In this document: positions 44,411-54,881 of the stretch, piece after piece
Layout of the letters: every line of letters starts with the position of its first letter
Position numbering within the stretch: the first letter of the stretch is position 1
Notes under the pieces: model-generated
What the model saw: the letters and a program-made list of their open reading frames with translations, nothing else
Told to the model about the DNA's origin: nothing
The model's database searches: none
Translations under genes and position numbers: made by a program
Assembly (NCBI GenBank): GCA_019454045.1
Contig: SKCR01031817.1
Span: 1 to 64,000 of the forward strand
Length of the DNA: 64,000 nt
Source: Zanthoxylum bungeanum
Taxonomy: Eukaryota > Streptophyta > Magnoliopsida > Sapindales > Rutaceae
Reading direction: 5' to 3'

Positions 44411-45982
44411 TCTCCTCATGTTCGTTGGATGTGGATTAATCCTCAGGATATCATGTGTGTGTCAAGATATAATCTGTCAGCTCTGTGTACAAAGCATAAA
44501 TATTCAATATGGAATTGGCAATCTCTTAAATCCAATGGCCCGTGGTACACTGTAGAAGTGAGTTCTAAGTATTATTAAGAGATTGCTAATAGAAACGTTG
44601 ACTTGATTATATCTATATAGATTTGACGTTTATATCTATATCTCTGGAATAATCTGGATACCTATGACGAAGGGATTATACGTATGTAATGACCTCGAAC
44701 TGTATGGTTTAGTGAGTTTATCTGTGTTCGTCATAATTTACGCATGGGTAGAATATGGACACGAAATTGGATTTCGTGACAGGTATGCTTAAACCTAGAG
44801 AGTCTCACTGATGAAATATACTCGTAGAGAACTATGACAACTTTTATGGATAATATTGATTATTTATAAGTCGTTTAACGGTTAAACGAAAGATACATAC
44901 ATAGAGACATAATGGTCATTTCCTAATTAATGTGTATTTGTATTTAATGTATGATTTTATTAAATACACATTAATTAATTATCAAATTATGATATTTGAC
45001 ATATATCATTAATATATGTATTTGGATTATTTAAAGTAAATATAATACATATATTTGAGATATTTATATTGAATTATTAAATAATTAAAATATAAATATA
45101 TACTATTATGATAAAGTTAGGAAATGATTAGTTAGTGTATAAGTTTGACTTTACAATTAAATTAAAGGTGTTAAAATGAAATTTGACTTCTTTGGTATTT
45201 GTTTGAAAATTGAAAAAATATGTTATTTATTTTTCTTACAAAATTTGGTCAACCTTAAGTATTTAAGGATTTCATTTTTTCATTTGCTTCACTTTTCTAA
45301 GCCTCCAAATATTAGAAAAGGAAAAGTTGAGAGAAAAAAGTGAAGAACAAAAGAGAAAATTGAAGAAAACTTCAAGCTTGGTAAATTTTTCTAACTTTCT
45401 CCAACTAGAAAAATATTTCTAAGGTTTTTGGCTACAACATGTGATGTTTGGTTGTTTCTCTACTCTTTTAGTTTTGTAATAAATTGGTTGGAAGCATGAA
45501 TGAAAGATGTATGCATGTATGTTTATTAAATTATACTTATAAATGGTGTATAAGCGTACTTTTGATCATTTGATGATCTTGTTGCTATTCTAGAGTTGGG
45601 GGGCCACTCATTGATGACCTAGAATTGTTTATGAGTTGTTTCAAAGTGGTGAGATTTGTTTGGTGTTGTAGAGATTAGATTAAAGTGTTGGATTTGATTA
45701 ATTTTGTTAATTGAATTAATTTGAAAAATTAGGGTTTATACCTCATCCAAAATTGGGACTTTTCATATATGTGTTCTATAATGATGTATATATAATATAC
45801 AAATCATTTGGTGTTGATTGGAAATCATCTAAAGTTTGTTTTGAACAAATTTAGATCAAAATGTAAAAAGTTACAAGTTGGTGACCCCCTCTCGGCAATT
45901 TGAAGAAATTTTGGGATTTATGTTGTGAGTTGTATTTTGATGTATACGATATATAGAAATCATTTTGGTAGTGATTTGAAAT
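44411..45982 (+). repeat. Copia element D 3' LTR, 5'-truncated and then interrupted
   Basis: It starts in sequence equal to about 38690 of the 5' LTR (GATGTGGATTAATCCTCAGG against GGTGTGGACTGATCCTCAGG) and runs parallel until GTGATTTGAAAT (about 40276 in the 5' copy), where element G begins. Confidence 0.85.
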
Positions 45983-47633
45983 TAATCGGTGAAATCACAT
46001 ATGTAATGCAAGCGCACGTATCGCTCTGGTAGTATAAAAATATCGATCCCAAAAGGACTTAATTTCTAATGTTGATATTAATTATTGATTTTATTTATTT
46101 ACAGGTATCTAATTACGGTGAGAAGGGAATGATTGCTGATTGGTTGTTTGAATGTGGATTCATTAAATAAATAAATAAATAAATAAAAACACAAAAGAAA
46201 ATACTAAGGAAAATAAACAAAAGACAAAAAACATCTAGGGCTGTGATTCCACACAATATTATTCTAATGATGAATTGATTCTCTTATACATGTGTAATAA
46301 ATTAGTTATTAACCTGGATCACGAAGATATGCAAAAGCCTCTATCGATGGTCAGATGCAAACACCCAAAGTAACCCAATTAACTATATGTATATGTTAAC
46401 CAAGTTACCCAAATTCATTAAGTTCAAGTTCCAATTATGGCTACCAACGCCCGACAGGTATATGTCTATCCTAGAAGGAAATCTCCCTTAAAGTGAGATC
46501 GTGAGCTATTGAAACTAAGACTAAAACCTAAAATCCCTTCGTCAAGTTCATTTTAAGTTTACCACATCAATCTTATTGGTGATCAGACAACAAGAAACAT
46601 TAAGTTTAAGATTCAATAAACAAGCCAAAGCATCACACATAATATATTTAAATCAATTATTAAACTCATGAATATTGTGTTTCATCACTTCCTACATTAA
46701 AAATAAAATGTTGGGTTAGGGGATCCACCTTTAATATTTCAAATCTAGAAATCTCCATTTTTATAATATATAAATTTGCATTATATTATCAACCGACCAT
46801 ATAGGCGGTATCCTGATTAAGTCATATTTTAATTAATTCCAACCGACCATAAAAGTGGTATCCAATTAAGTTAGGTTTTAAGATAATTTATATATTATAA
46901 TTTAAGGGAGATTAATCTAAATTATCATAATAAAAGTTTCACCCTTCCCCCAGCGGAAATTAACTACAAAACATAAAAGAAAGATAAAATAAATAAACTG
47001 TTATTATTACTAATAAAAATACATTACTATTAATATATACAAACAAGATACAATCCTTATATCCTTATTAAGAACCTTAGGGAAAATATGAATTTGGAAA
47101 ATGAAATCAGCTTCTATTTATAGGTAAAATTCGGGCTTACGTGTCACGACGCGTGAAGGCTTGCACTTCGTGACGCGCGTAGATTACTGACACGTGTACG
47201 CGGCTTGCATGAGATTTTGACATGTGGCATGCTTTTTTCAGTAGACTAAATTATTGGCTCGACGTCGCGACGCTGACGTCATGATGATGCAAGTGATGAT
47301 GCGTGTCGGCAGGTTGAATTATTATGCCGAAGTCATGATGACGTGGTGATGACGCACATGATGACACGGTGATGAAGCGTGTCGGTATTTGAATAATTTA
47401 GGTATTGCGATGCAGAGAAGTGTGCGCGTCACGACGCGTGAACATTAAATTTTCATTTTTACCCTTTTTATCCATTTTTCATCATTTTAGCCCCAAGTTG
47501 ATTCCATTGAGTCCCAAAACTTTATTGATCTGCAAACAAACAAAAACACATCAAAACGTTCATAAAACCCGAGAAACTATACAAAATATTAGGTAAAAAT
47601 AGCGGTAAATATTGATATATTTTCCGCTCATCA
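45983..47633 (-). repeat. Gypsy element G 3' LTR
   Basis: Read on the minus strand it begins TGATGAGCGGAAAATATATC and ends near TCACCGATTA. It carries GCGTCACGACGCG words near a TATAAATA box (plus-strand 47116-47123), two copies of the CCGACCATA...GGTATCC repeat (46794 and 46844), and the CCCGACAGGTATATGTCTATCC segment shared with the other gypsy LTRs. Confidence 0.8.
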
Positions 47634-48780
47634 CACCCTCAAGCCTAACATTTTGCTAGTCATCGAGCAAAACAAACAAAATAAACAACTGAAGCTAAAT
47701 TCAACTAAGCCACTTTCGTAGGGATCACGGTTGCATTTAGCATATGTAACAAGCCTTTAAACCAATGATTGTCCCTAATGGACGAGTTATAGTCTCGTGA
47801 GGGTTTACAGTGACGATACACAAAAACGTTAATTACATGCACATGAAATCACAAATAAAAACAAAAGAAAAGAAAGTAATAGCTATATATACAATGTCCT
47901 CAGAGAATATCTAGCAATAAAGTTAAAGGAACCTTCAAAATACATACTACAACTAAAATCAATTCCTTTGAATAAAGAATCTAAATCAGACTCTAAGTGT
48001 GTGTGTGAATAGCTCTACAAACAGCTTCGATTCTAAGTTATTAACTAGGTGAGTTTGTCTCAATTCTCAGTAGTTAATGGGTCAAATCAACCTGACTATC
48101 TAAAATTGTTCTATCTGCTACAAAATGTGTAAAGTGATGTATGTTTTTTTTGAAGCTTACCGTTTGACGTGAACGATCACTGCTTACTGAGGCATGATGT
48201 CCGGTTACTAAGTAGAAGCTTATTTATTAACTAACTCAAGTCATACTGTTTGACGCGAACAGTCTCTGCTGGCCAGACAAGACTATTGTTTACTAAGTAA
48301 AAGCTTGATCAGTTATTTTTCATTATTTTTTTAATACCTCGTATCATAAATAAATATAGACAGAAATAGATATTCAGACAAACAGTCATTCATCATCCAC
48401 CGATTATTTCAACTAGTCACTTTGTCAAGTCATTATTATCTAACTGCTACAGAACTATTTTTTTAAGTGCATATGAGTCAGACCTAGATATTATGCTCAA
48501 AGTATAGGATAAAAGTGAAATTAACATTTATCTTTTCCTAGAACTTATTACTAAGACAAATAATTTCATCATCAGACTCCATTTAATTGATTTATTTATT
48601 TTATTTTATTTTTTTAAAGCATGCAAAAATTAAATCACGCAAAGATGCAAGACACACGACATGCAGGGAAGAAAAATAATAATAGAAAAGACAAATAAAA
48701 TTTAACAACCTCACCCCTAAACCTAAACCTAGCATTGTCCCCAATGCGTTATAAAATAAAAGAAAGATAAAGGAACAATA
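47634..48780 (-). other. 3' untranslated region of gypsy element G
   Basis: It contains the block TAGGGATCACGGTTGCATTTAG that all three gypsy copies share near the 3' LTR, a pair of imperfect repeats around CCGTTTGACGTGAACG and CTGTTTGACGCGAACAG (48168 and 48246), and a polypurine-like tract read on the minus strand as TTTAGGTTTAGGGG near 48713-48730. No coding content. Confidence 0.6.
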
Positions 48781-48794
48781 ATACTGTGGTTTAA

Positions 48795-49506
48795 TCATTC
48801 CTCATCCTCGTCGTCATTGATGCCGTCCCAATGATAGGCTAGAATCTGATCATCACTCAATCTCAGATGGTGTGCCATTTGTTGAAGCAGTTTAGCAATG
48901 TAATCGACACGAGATTCCAACCGATCTACGTATTGTGATATGGAGCGAGGTAGCGATGGTCGTCGCACAGGTTGAGGTTTCTGCTGTGGCTGTACAAGTG
49001 CTGATGAGGAACTGGCCGGTGTTGGCCTCTCTGCTCGGAGTTGTTGGATAATTCGAGTAGTTAATGCAGTAGTGGGCTGCATTGATTCTTCTTTAGGATC
49101 CATGGGAACTCTAGCCAGTGTGAGAGATTGATGATCAGGCTGTAATACAAAAGGCCAGTCTGTGCAGAGCTTGCTGCCCAAACTATATTAGTCGATATCA
49201 GCCCACCCACATTAATGGTATGTCCCTCCAGTAGAGAATACATTATGATCATCTTTTTTTTGGTTACATTGGTGATATGGGTGCCTGATAGCAATGTACG
49301 AGGTCAGGAAATGAAACCAAACCCTGACATCTGGCTTAAGATATCGTGAGCTCATCGTCAAATATTCCCCGCTGCTACTCATATCCCATACAGAATTGGG
49401 GATGCAGAGTGTTTGTGTTAGATGAGTCATATCTAGATGCTCCATGGTTGCCGTATATTCATCTACTTCCATATCAGACACCATATAATACCTATTAATT
49501 ATAGAT
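48795..49506 (-). pseudogene. Env-position ORF of gypsy element G (plant retroelement-type protein), broken
   Basis: Three overlapping frames on the minus strand read as one protein with two frameshifts. Blocks are SSRYLKPDVRVWFHFLTSYI, HTINVGGLISTNIVW, then a Pro/Ser/Gln-rich linker and DDQILAYHWDGIND at the acidic C-terminus. The first two blocks resemble the conserved plant transposon-protein domain common at this position in Athila elements (from memory of the family). It lies between pol and the 3' LTR, as E and F place their LOG-like frames. Its function is not known. Confidence 0.55.
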
Positions 49507-50944
49507 TGATCGGTGAAATCACTCACGTAACGCAAACACACGTATCGCTCAAGTAATATAAAATGTATCGATCTCATGAGGACTTAATACCTAAATTATT
49601 AATTTATAAAGCCAAATCTTTACGAGTATCTAATAGATTAGTTTGTTGATTGGATGCTGAATTTAAACTAAAAAAAATAAATAAAACATTGCGAATGTAA
49701 ATCAAAGGGTAATTCAATATTATAAAACTATCTAGGGTTTATCTCACATTTGTGCAATATATTGGTTCATTAACCTGGAACACGAATTTATGCAAAAGCC
49801 TCTTCCGATGGTCAGATGCAAACACCCAATATAACCCAATTAATCATATTCCTATATTAACCAAGTTACCTGAATTCATTAAGATTAAGTTTCAATTATG
49901 GCTACCCCCGCCCGACAGGTATATTACTATCCTGTAAGGAAATCTTCCTAAGAGTCTCTTGCCACAAGGTGAGATCGTGAGCTATTGAGTCTAAGGCTAA
50001 ACCTAAAATCCTTTTCCCAAGTTCATTTTAAGTTTACCAAATCAATCTTATTAATGGCCAGTTAACAAGAAGCATTAAACTTAAGGCTCAATAAATAAAC
50101 CTTTATATTACCCAAAACGTAAAATAACCCCTTATAAACCGATGATATTGAAATTCATCACAACCCCAGATAACTTGTTTAGATACAACACATATCTAGG
50201 ACTAGTAAAAGCTTAAATAAAGCAAATGACATAAAGTAAAACTTGGAAATTAAAATGGTAAATAAAGAAATAAAGAAAATGCTGGGGGTTAGAGGATCCA
50301 CTTTTATTACTTCTATTTTAGATATCTCCCTTATTATAATATATTAACTTTGCATGACATTACCAACCGACCATATAGGCGGTATCCTGATTAAGTTAGA
50401 TTTATGATTAATTCCAACCGACCATAAATGAGGTATCCAATTTAGTCAGGTTAAAATCAATTTAACTAAGTCCAACCGATCATAAAAGTGGTATCCAATT
50501 TAGTCAGGTTTTAAATAGTTTATATATTATAATTAAGGGAGATTAATCTAAATATTAGTAATAAAATCTTAACCTTTCACCCCAGCAAAGGGGAGTTACC
50601 TCCACATACTGGAAAGTAAAAATAACGACTGAAAAGTAAAGAAAGAATTATTGCGTAAAATAAAAAATTAAATACAGAAAGCTGTAAATAAACAAACAAG
50701 ATACAATCTTCTTAGTATTCTTAAGGAAATCCCCAGAAGAATGTATGAATTTTCCTTCTGATTTCAGCTTCAATTTATAGGCAAAATTCTTACCAACGCA
50801 TCGCGACGTGTCGTTGATTAAACATGATCTTGACACGTGGCTGTTGGCAAATTTATTGGCTCGGCGTCACGACGTAAAAGGTTATGCACATCGCGACACT
50901 GACGTCAGCAATGACGTGTATTATCGGTAGCATGGGATGATGAC
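49507..50944 (-). repeat. Gypsy LTR H, interrupted by element F
   Basis: The sequence begins TGATCGGTGAAATCACTCAC inside element G and is homologous to LTR G: three CCGACCATA/CCGATCATA...GGTATCC repeats (50367, 50418 and 50472), the CCCCAGCAAAGGGG palindrome, a TATAAATT box (minus strand; plus 50773-50780), and GACGTCA/ACACGTGG words. It stops at 50944 where another LTR begins. Its remainder is not visible within the window. Confidence 0.7.
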
Positions 50945-51733
50945 TGACAGCGTAATCACACGAGTATAACGCAAGCGCACGTATCGTTCAAGTAGTATAA
51001 AAAGTATCGATCCCATGAGGACTTAATACCTAATCTATTAATTTTATGAGGTCAAATGATTACTAGTATCTAACATGTTGATTGATTGATTTGAAATGGT
51101 GATGATTTTAAACTTAAAAACAAGTAAATAAAATTACTCGAAAGTAGGTTTAAGAAAATTCAACAATAAGGAACTATCTAGGGTTGTGAATCTTTCTAAT
51201 ATCTTTTAAAAGATGAAGTGGTTATTTTATGTTTGTGTAATAAATTGGTTTACTAACTTGGAACATGAAATTATGCGAAAGCCTCTATCGATGGTCAGAC
51301 GCAAATACCCAGTATAACCCAATTGAACCATATGTATATGACAACCAAATTACCTGGATTCATTAAGATTAAGTTCCAATAAAGGTTACCCCCGCCCGAC
51401 AGGTATATGTCTATCCTGTAAGGAAATCTATTAAAGGGTTATCTATCTGATGAGTGATAAATCTATCACTATTTCCCAATCATTTAACCTAATATTTTGT
51501 ATAGTTTCTTGAGTTTTGTGAATATTTTAATGTGTTTTGTGTTATTTTGTAGATAAATAAAGTTTCTGGACATTCTGGAGGTGATTTGGACCAAAACAGT
51601 GAAAATTGGAAAAAAGGCATTTTGGTAATTTTCCGCGTCACGTTGCCTAACGTGCAACCGAACAATGCTAACCTGCGCGAGGTCCACAAGTCAGAATCTG
51701 AGAAAATTTTGACTTTACTAACGTGCGCCGTGA

Positions 51734-52064
51734 CACGTGTCACCATCACAGCCGATCTGCTAACATGCGCCGTGCCACGTGTCATCATCCTACGGTGCCG
51801 ATAGTCACCATCCCCACGTGTCACTCCACGTCATTACCACGTCATCGTCCACAACACCAGGTTGACCAGTCAACATGCCACCTCACTGCCACATCATCAT
51901 CAACCAATCACAGCATGTCACGTGTCGCGATTCTATGGTGCCGACAGTCCTTTTGCCACGTGTCGCCACATCACCGCCACGTCAGCATCAATTATTGGCT
52001 CTCTTATCCCTATCTGACACGTGGCAGATAAGAATCTAGCCGACCAATCAGAAGCCGCCACGTG
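51734..52064 (+). promoter_or_regulatory. Cluster of seven G-box/ABRE-like CACGTG sites in LTR E
   Basis: CACGTG begins at 51734, 51776, 51815, 51919, 51957, 52018 and 52059. Most are extended as (A/C)CACGTGTC, the ACGTGTC core of abscisic-acid-response elements and a bZIP/bHLH site. ACGTCA words lie between. The 3' LTR keeps six (59686, 59767, 59871, 59909, 60000 and 60034). The cluster ends about 150 bp upstream of the TATA box. Stress or hormone response is an inference from known motif classes. Confidence 0.7.
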
Positions 52065-52212
52065 TCACAATAATTGAGCCCCAACCACCTTGCCACATGT
52101 CACCTTATCACCTTATCCAGAATCTTCAACCGACGAACCAGAAGCTGCCACGTCGACCAACGGGCGTCGCGACGCGAGCTAGGTGTCGCGTCGTGCGACC
52201 CTTACTGACCCC

Positions 52213-52219
52213 TATAAAT
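52213..52219 (+). promoter_or_regulatory. TATA box of LTR E
   Basis: TATAAAT lies in CCCCTATAAATTGAGCGCG; the 3' LTR reads TATAAATA at 60153. A start about 30 bp downstream, near 52245, would fall just before the CT-rich CACTCTCTCTCATCTC leader. Confidence 0.65.
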
Positions 52220-52509
52220 TGAGCGCGAAATCCCAGTTTCAGTTATACCACTCTCTCTCATCTCTTTGATGTAAAGAGGGAGTTTCTCTCTCTAGTTTCT
52301 TTTAGTTTTTAGTTTTTTTTAGTTTTGTAATTAATTTTAATTACGTTTTGTTATAATAGTAATTTACTTTTTTACTTTTTACAGTTTTTACTATTCACCA
52401 TGAGGAGGTAACTTCCCCAGCTAGGGTGAAAGATAATTATTTTACTATTGCTATTTAGATTAATCTCCCTTAAATATAATATATTCACTATTTAAAATAT
52501 TGACTTAAA

Positions 52510-52720
52510 AAGGATACCGCCAGATTGGTCGGTTGGTAATTCATTTTTAATCTGGTTTAAACCTGACTAATCAAAGATACCGCCAGATTGGTCGGTTGGT
52601 AATTAAACTTTCTTACCGCCTATATGGCAGGTTCATGGACAAATCTTTTTATCGCCTTAATGGCTGGTTGGACTTAATTTGACTTAATCAGGATACCGCC
52701 TATATGGCTGGTTGGTAATG
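52510..52720 (+). repeat. Four imperfect tandem units in LTR E
   Basis: Units carry (G)ATACCGCC, then AGATTGGTCGGTTGGTAAT or TATATGGCTGGTTGGTAAT, at about 52511, 52573, 52614-52650 and 52691, with AT-rich spacers. The same repeat, in reverse, occurs in LTR G (two copies), H (three) and F (about four). Confidence 0.75.
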
Positions 52721-53629
52721 TTATCACAAGTTTATATATTATATTATGGGAGATATCTAAATTAGTAGTAGTAAAAGTAATTCCTTTTACCTTAGCATTT
52801 TATTTTATTGTAATTTACTTTTCAGTATTTACTTTACCGCATTTTTACTTTATGTCTTTTATTTATAAGTTTTTACTAGCCCTAGTTATGTGTTGTAACT
52901 AAATTAGTTATCTGGGGTTGTGATGACTTTTAATATCACCGGTTTATAAGGGTTTAGATTATAGTTTGAGTAATATAAAGATTTATTTATTGAGTCTTAA
53001 TCTTAATGCTTTTTCATTAACTGGCCATTAATAAAATTGAACTGGGAAACTTAAAATGAACTAGACATAGGGATTTTAAGTTTAAGACCTTAGACTCAAT
53101 AGCCCACGATCTTCCTTGAGGATATATAACCCTTTAATAGATTTCCTTACAGGATAGACATATACCTGTCGGGCGGGGATAGCCATAATTGGAACTTAAA
53201 CTTAATGAATCCAGATAATTTGGTTGACATAGACATATGGTTCAATTGGGTTAAACTAGGTATTTGTGTCTGACCATCGACAGAGGCTTACACATAATTT
53301 AGTGTTCCAGGTTAATAAATCAATATATTACCCAATTATAAAATAACCACTTCATCTTTTAAATGATATTGGAAGAAATCACAACTCTAGATAGTTTTTA
53401 ATATTGAATTTTCTTAAAACCTACTTTCGAATAATTTTATTTACTTGTTTTTAAATTTAGAATCGTCACCATTTCAAATCAATCAAACAACCTGTTAGAT
53501 ACTAGTAATCATTTGACCAAATAAAATTAATAGTTTAGATATTAAGTCCTCGTGGGATCGATATTTTTATACTACTTGAACGATACGTGCACTTGCGTTA
53601 TACGTGTGTGTTTACGCCGGTCAAGTTTT

Positions 53630-53647
53630 TGGCGCCGTTGCCGGGGA
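53630..53647 (+). other. Primer binding site, gypsy element E
   Basis: TGGCGCCGTTGCCGGGGA lies seven bases after the 5' LTR. It is the conserved PBS of plant Athila/Tat-lineage elements. Confidence 0.9.
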
Positions 53648-53675
53648 CTTATTTATCTTTCACTATTAGTTTTAA

Positions 53676-53741
53676 GGTTAGATACATTTACTTGTATCTA
53701 ATTTCTTTTTACTTATTGTTGTTGTTTTCTTGTGTTTCAGG
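53676..53741 (+). other. Probable leader intron of element E
   Basis: Donor-like TTTTAAG then GTTAGATAC at 53676, and a pyrimidine-rich tract ending TTTCTTGTGTTTCAG at 53741, lie between PBS and gag. The donor could also be used by the acceptors further downstream at 56581 and 57334 to make shorter messages. This is an inference from sequence. Confidence 0.4.
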
Positions 53742-53763
53742 TTCTCAGAAACTTCATGAGATG

Positions 53764-54881
53764 AACTAGAAGCTTTGACTCCGACCGCTTGACCCAGAAA
53801 TTGAAAGAACCATCAGACAGTTGAGAAGGGAAAGACGAGAAGGCCAAGAAGCTTTAGTCAACATGGAACCTGAACCTTTGAACGTTGCACCACCGATTCC
53901 CATTCGAGACAGAACCATTCCGGTGGTTGACAGACTCATTTCTTGTATTGTACTTCCTCTCTTACCAGCAAATGCAGGTGACATCAAAACATGCATCCAT
54001 ATGATTCAGCAGTCAATACAGTTTGGGGGAAATGCAACTGAAGATCCCAATGCCCACATCAGCAACTTTCTGGAAGTTTGCGGCACTTTTAATTACAACC
54101 GAGAAGCTGAAGAAGCAATGAGACTGCGTGTTTTCCCATACTCCTTGAAGGACAGAGCTAAAGCTTGGCTACATTCACTACCAGCAGGTTCTATCACAAC
54201 TTGGAACACTTTAGCCACCAAAGTTCTTGCAAAGTACTTTCCACCAGCCAAAACCGGAAAGCTGAGGAATGACATCACATCCTTTGTACAACAAGATTCA
54301 GAATCCCTCTGCGAAGCTTGGGAAAGGTACAAAGATTTGCTCCGGAAATGTCCTCACCATGAAATTCCAAAATGGCTTCAAGTCCAAACATTTTATAGTG
54401 GACTTTCTGGAATAATGAGAACCATAATCGATGCTGTTGCTGGAGGAGCTTTAATAGCAAAAGGAGAAGATCAAGCCTGGGACCTAATCGAAGAAATGGC
54501 CAACAAAAATTCCTTGTGGCCAACAGAAAATAGCATGATCCAAAGAATTGCAGGAATTTATGAAAGTGGAGCCAATACAGCAGTCAACGCCAAGCTAGAT
54601 CAGATATGCAAATTCATGGAGACTCTTACCACTGGATCCACAAGTTCACCATATGGAGGAGCACCAGAGTCGAACCAACTTGAAGAGACGGTGAATTAAT
54701 TTTCAACAATTTCAACAGACAGTGGAACAATCCATATTCTAACACCTACAACCCAGGGTGGAGGAATCATCCCAATTTTTCATGGAGCAACAATTCAGGC
54801 CAACCATAGAACTATCCACCACATGAATTCCACCAACAGAACAAAAACCAGGAGCAGGCAAATGAACCAGGAATAACAGAA
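53764..54881 (+). pseudogene. gag of gypsy element E, N-terminal part
   Basis: The long open stretch 53821-54699 (ATG at 53821; the frame is open a little further upstream) encodes a Ty3/gypsy gag capsid: HISNFLEVCGTFNYN, FPYSLKDRAKAWLHSLPAGS, KYFPPAKTGKLRNDI and PHHEIPKWLQVQTFYSGL, typical Athila/Tat blocks. A frameshift near 54690-54700 and a TAG near 54808 separate it from the next frame, which continues the gag linker (NNPYSNTYNPGWRNH, an Asn/Pro-rich segment). Gag would form the particle. Confidence 0.85.

Larger units (their letters stand above)
38145..45982 (+). mobile_element. Copia-type retrotransposon D (defective, related to B)
   Basis: The order is 5' LTR, degenerate PBS (TGGTATTAGAACG), hairpin-motif leader, open gag, broken protease, integrase and RT, then a direct jump into LTR sequence at about 44411, where RNase H, the polypurine tract and the first ~545 bp of the 3' LTR are missing. 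The 3' LTR is then interrupted at 45983 by gypsy element G. Gag and pol align with element B throughout. Confidence 0.88.
45983..49506 (-). mobile_element. Athila/Tat-like gypsy element G, 3' part
   Basis: The element lies on the minus strand, inserted in the 3' LTR of copia D. The visible part is its 3' LTR (45983-47633), a 1.1 kb 3' untranslated region and an env-position reading frame (48795-49506). It is cut at 49507 by another LTR (H). The LTR resembles those of E, F and H. gag and pol are not in this window. Confidence 0.75.
51448..53623 (+). repeat. Gypsy element E 5' LTR
   Basis: It is 2176 bp, TGATGAGTG to CGGTCA. The probable U3 (51448-52240) ends in a dense CACGTG array and a TATA box. 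Downstream are CT-rich sequence, four imperfect ATACCGCC...GGTTGGTAAT repeats (52510-52720) and the CCTGTCGGGCGGGG block. The 3' LTR lacks about 1 kb of this downstream part. Confidence 0.9.

Noticed and set aside
51723..52031. 102-codon frame rich in His, Thr and Arg in LTR E (also 59675-59980)
   Set aside because: It results from the repeated CACGTGTCACC/CCACGTCATC words of the promoter array read in one frame, not from a protein gene.
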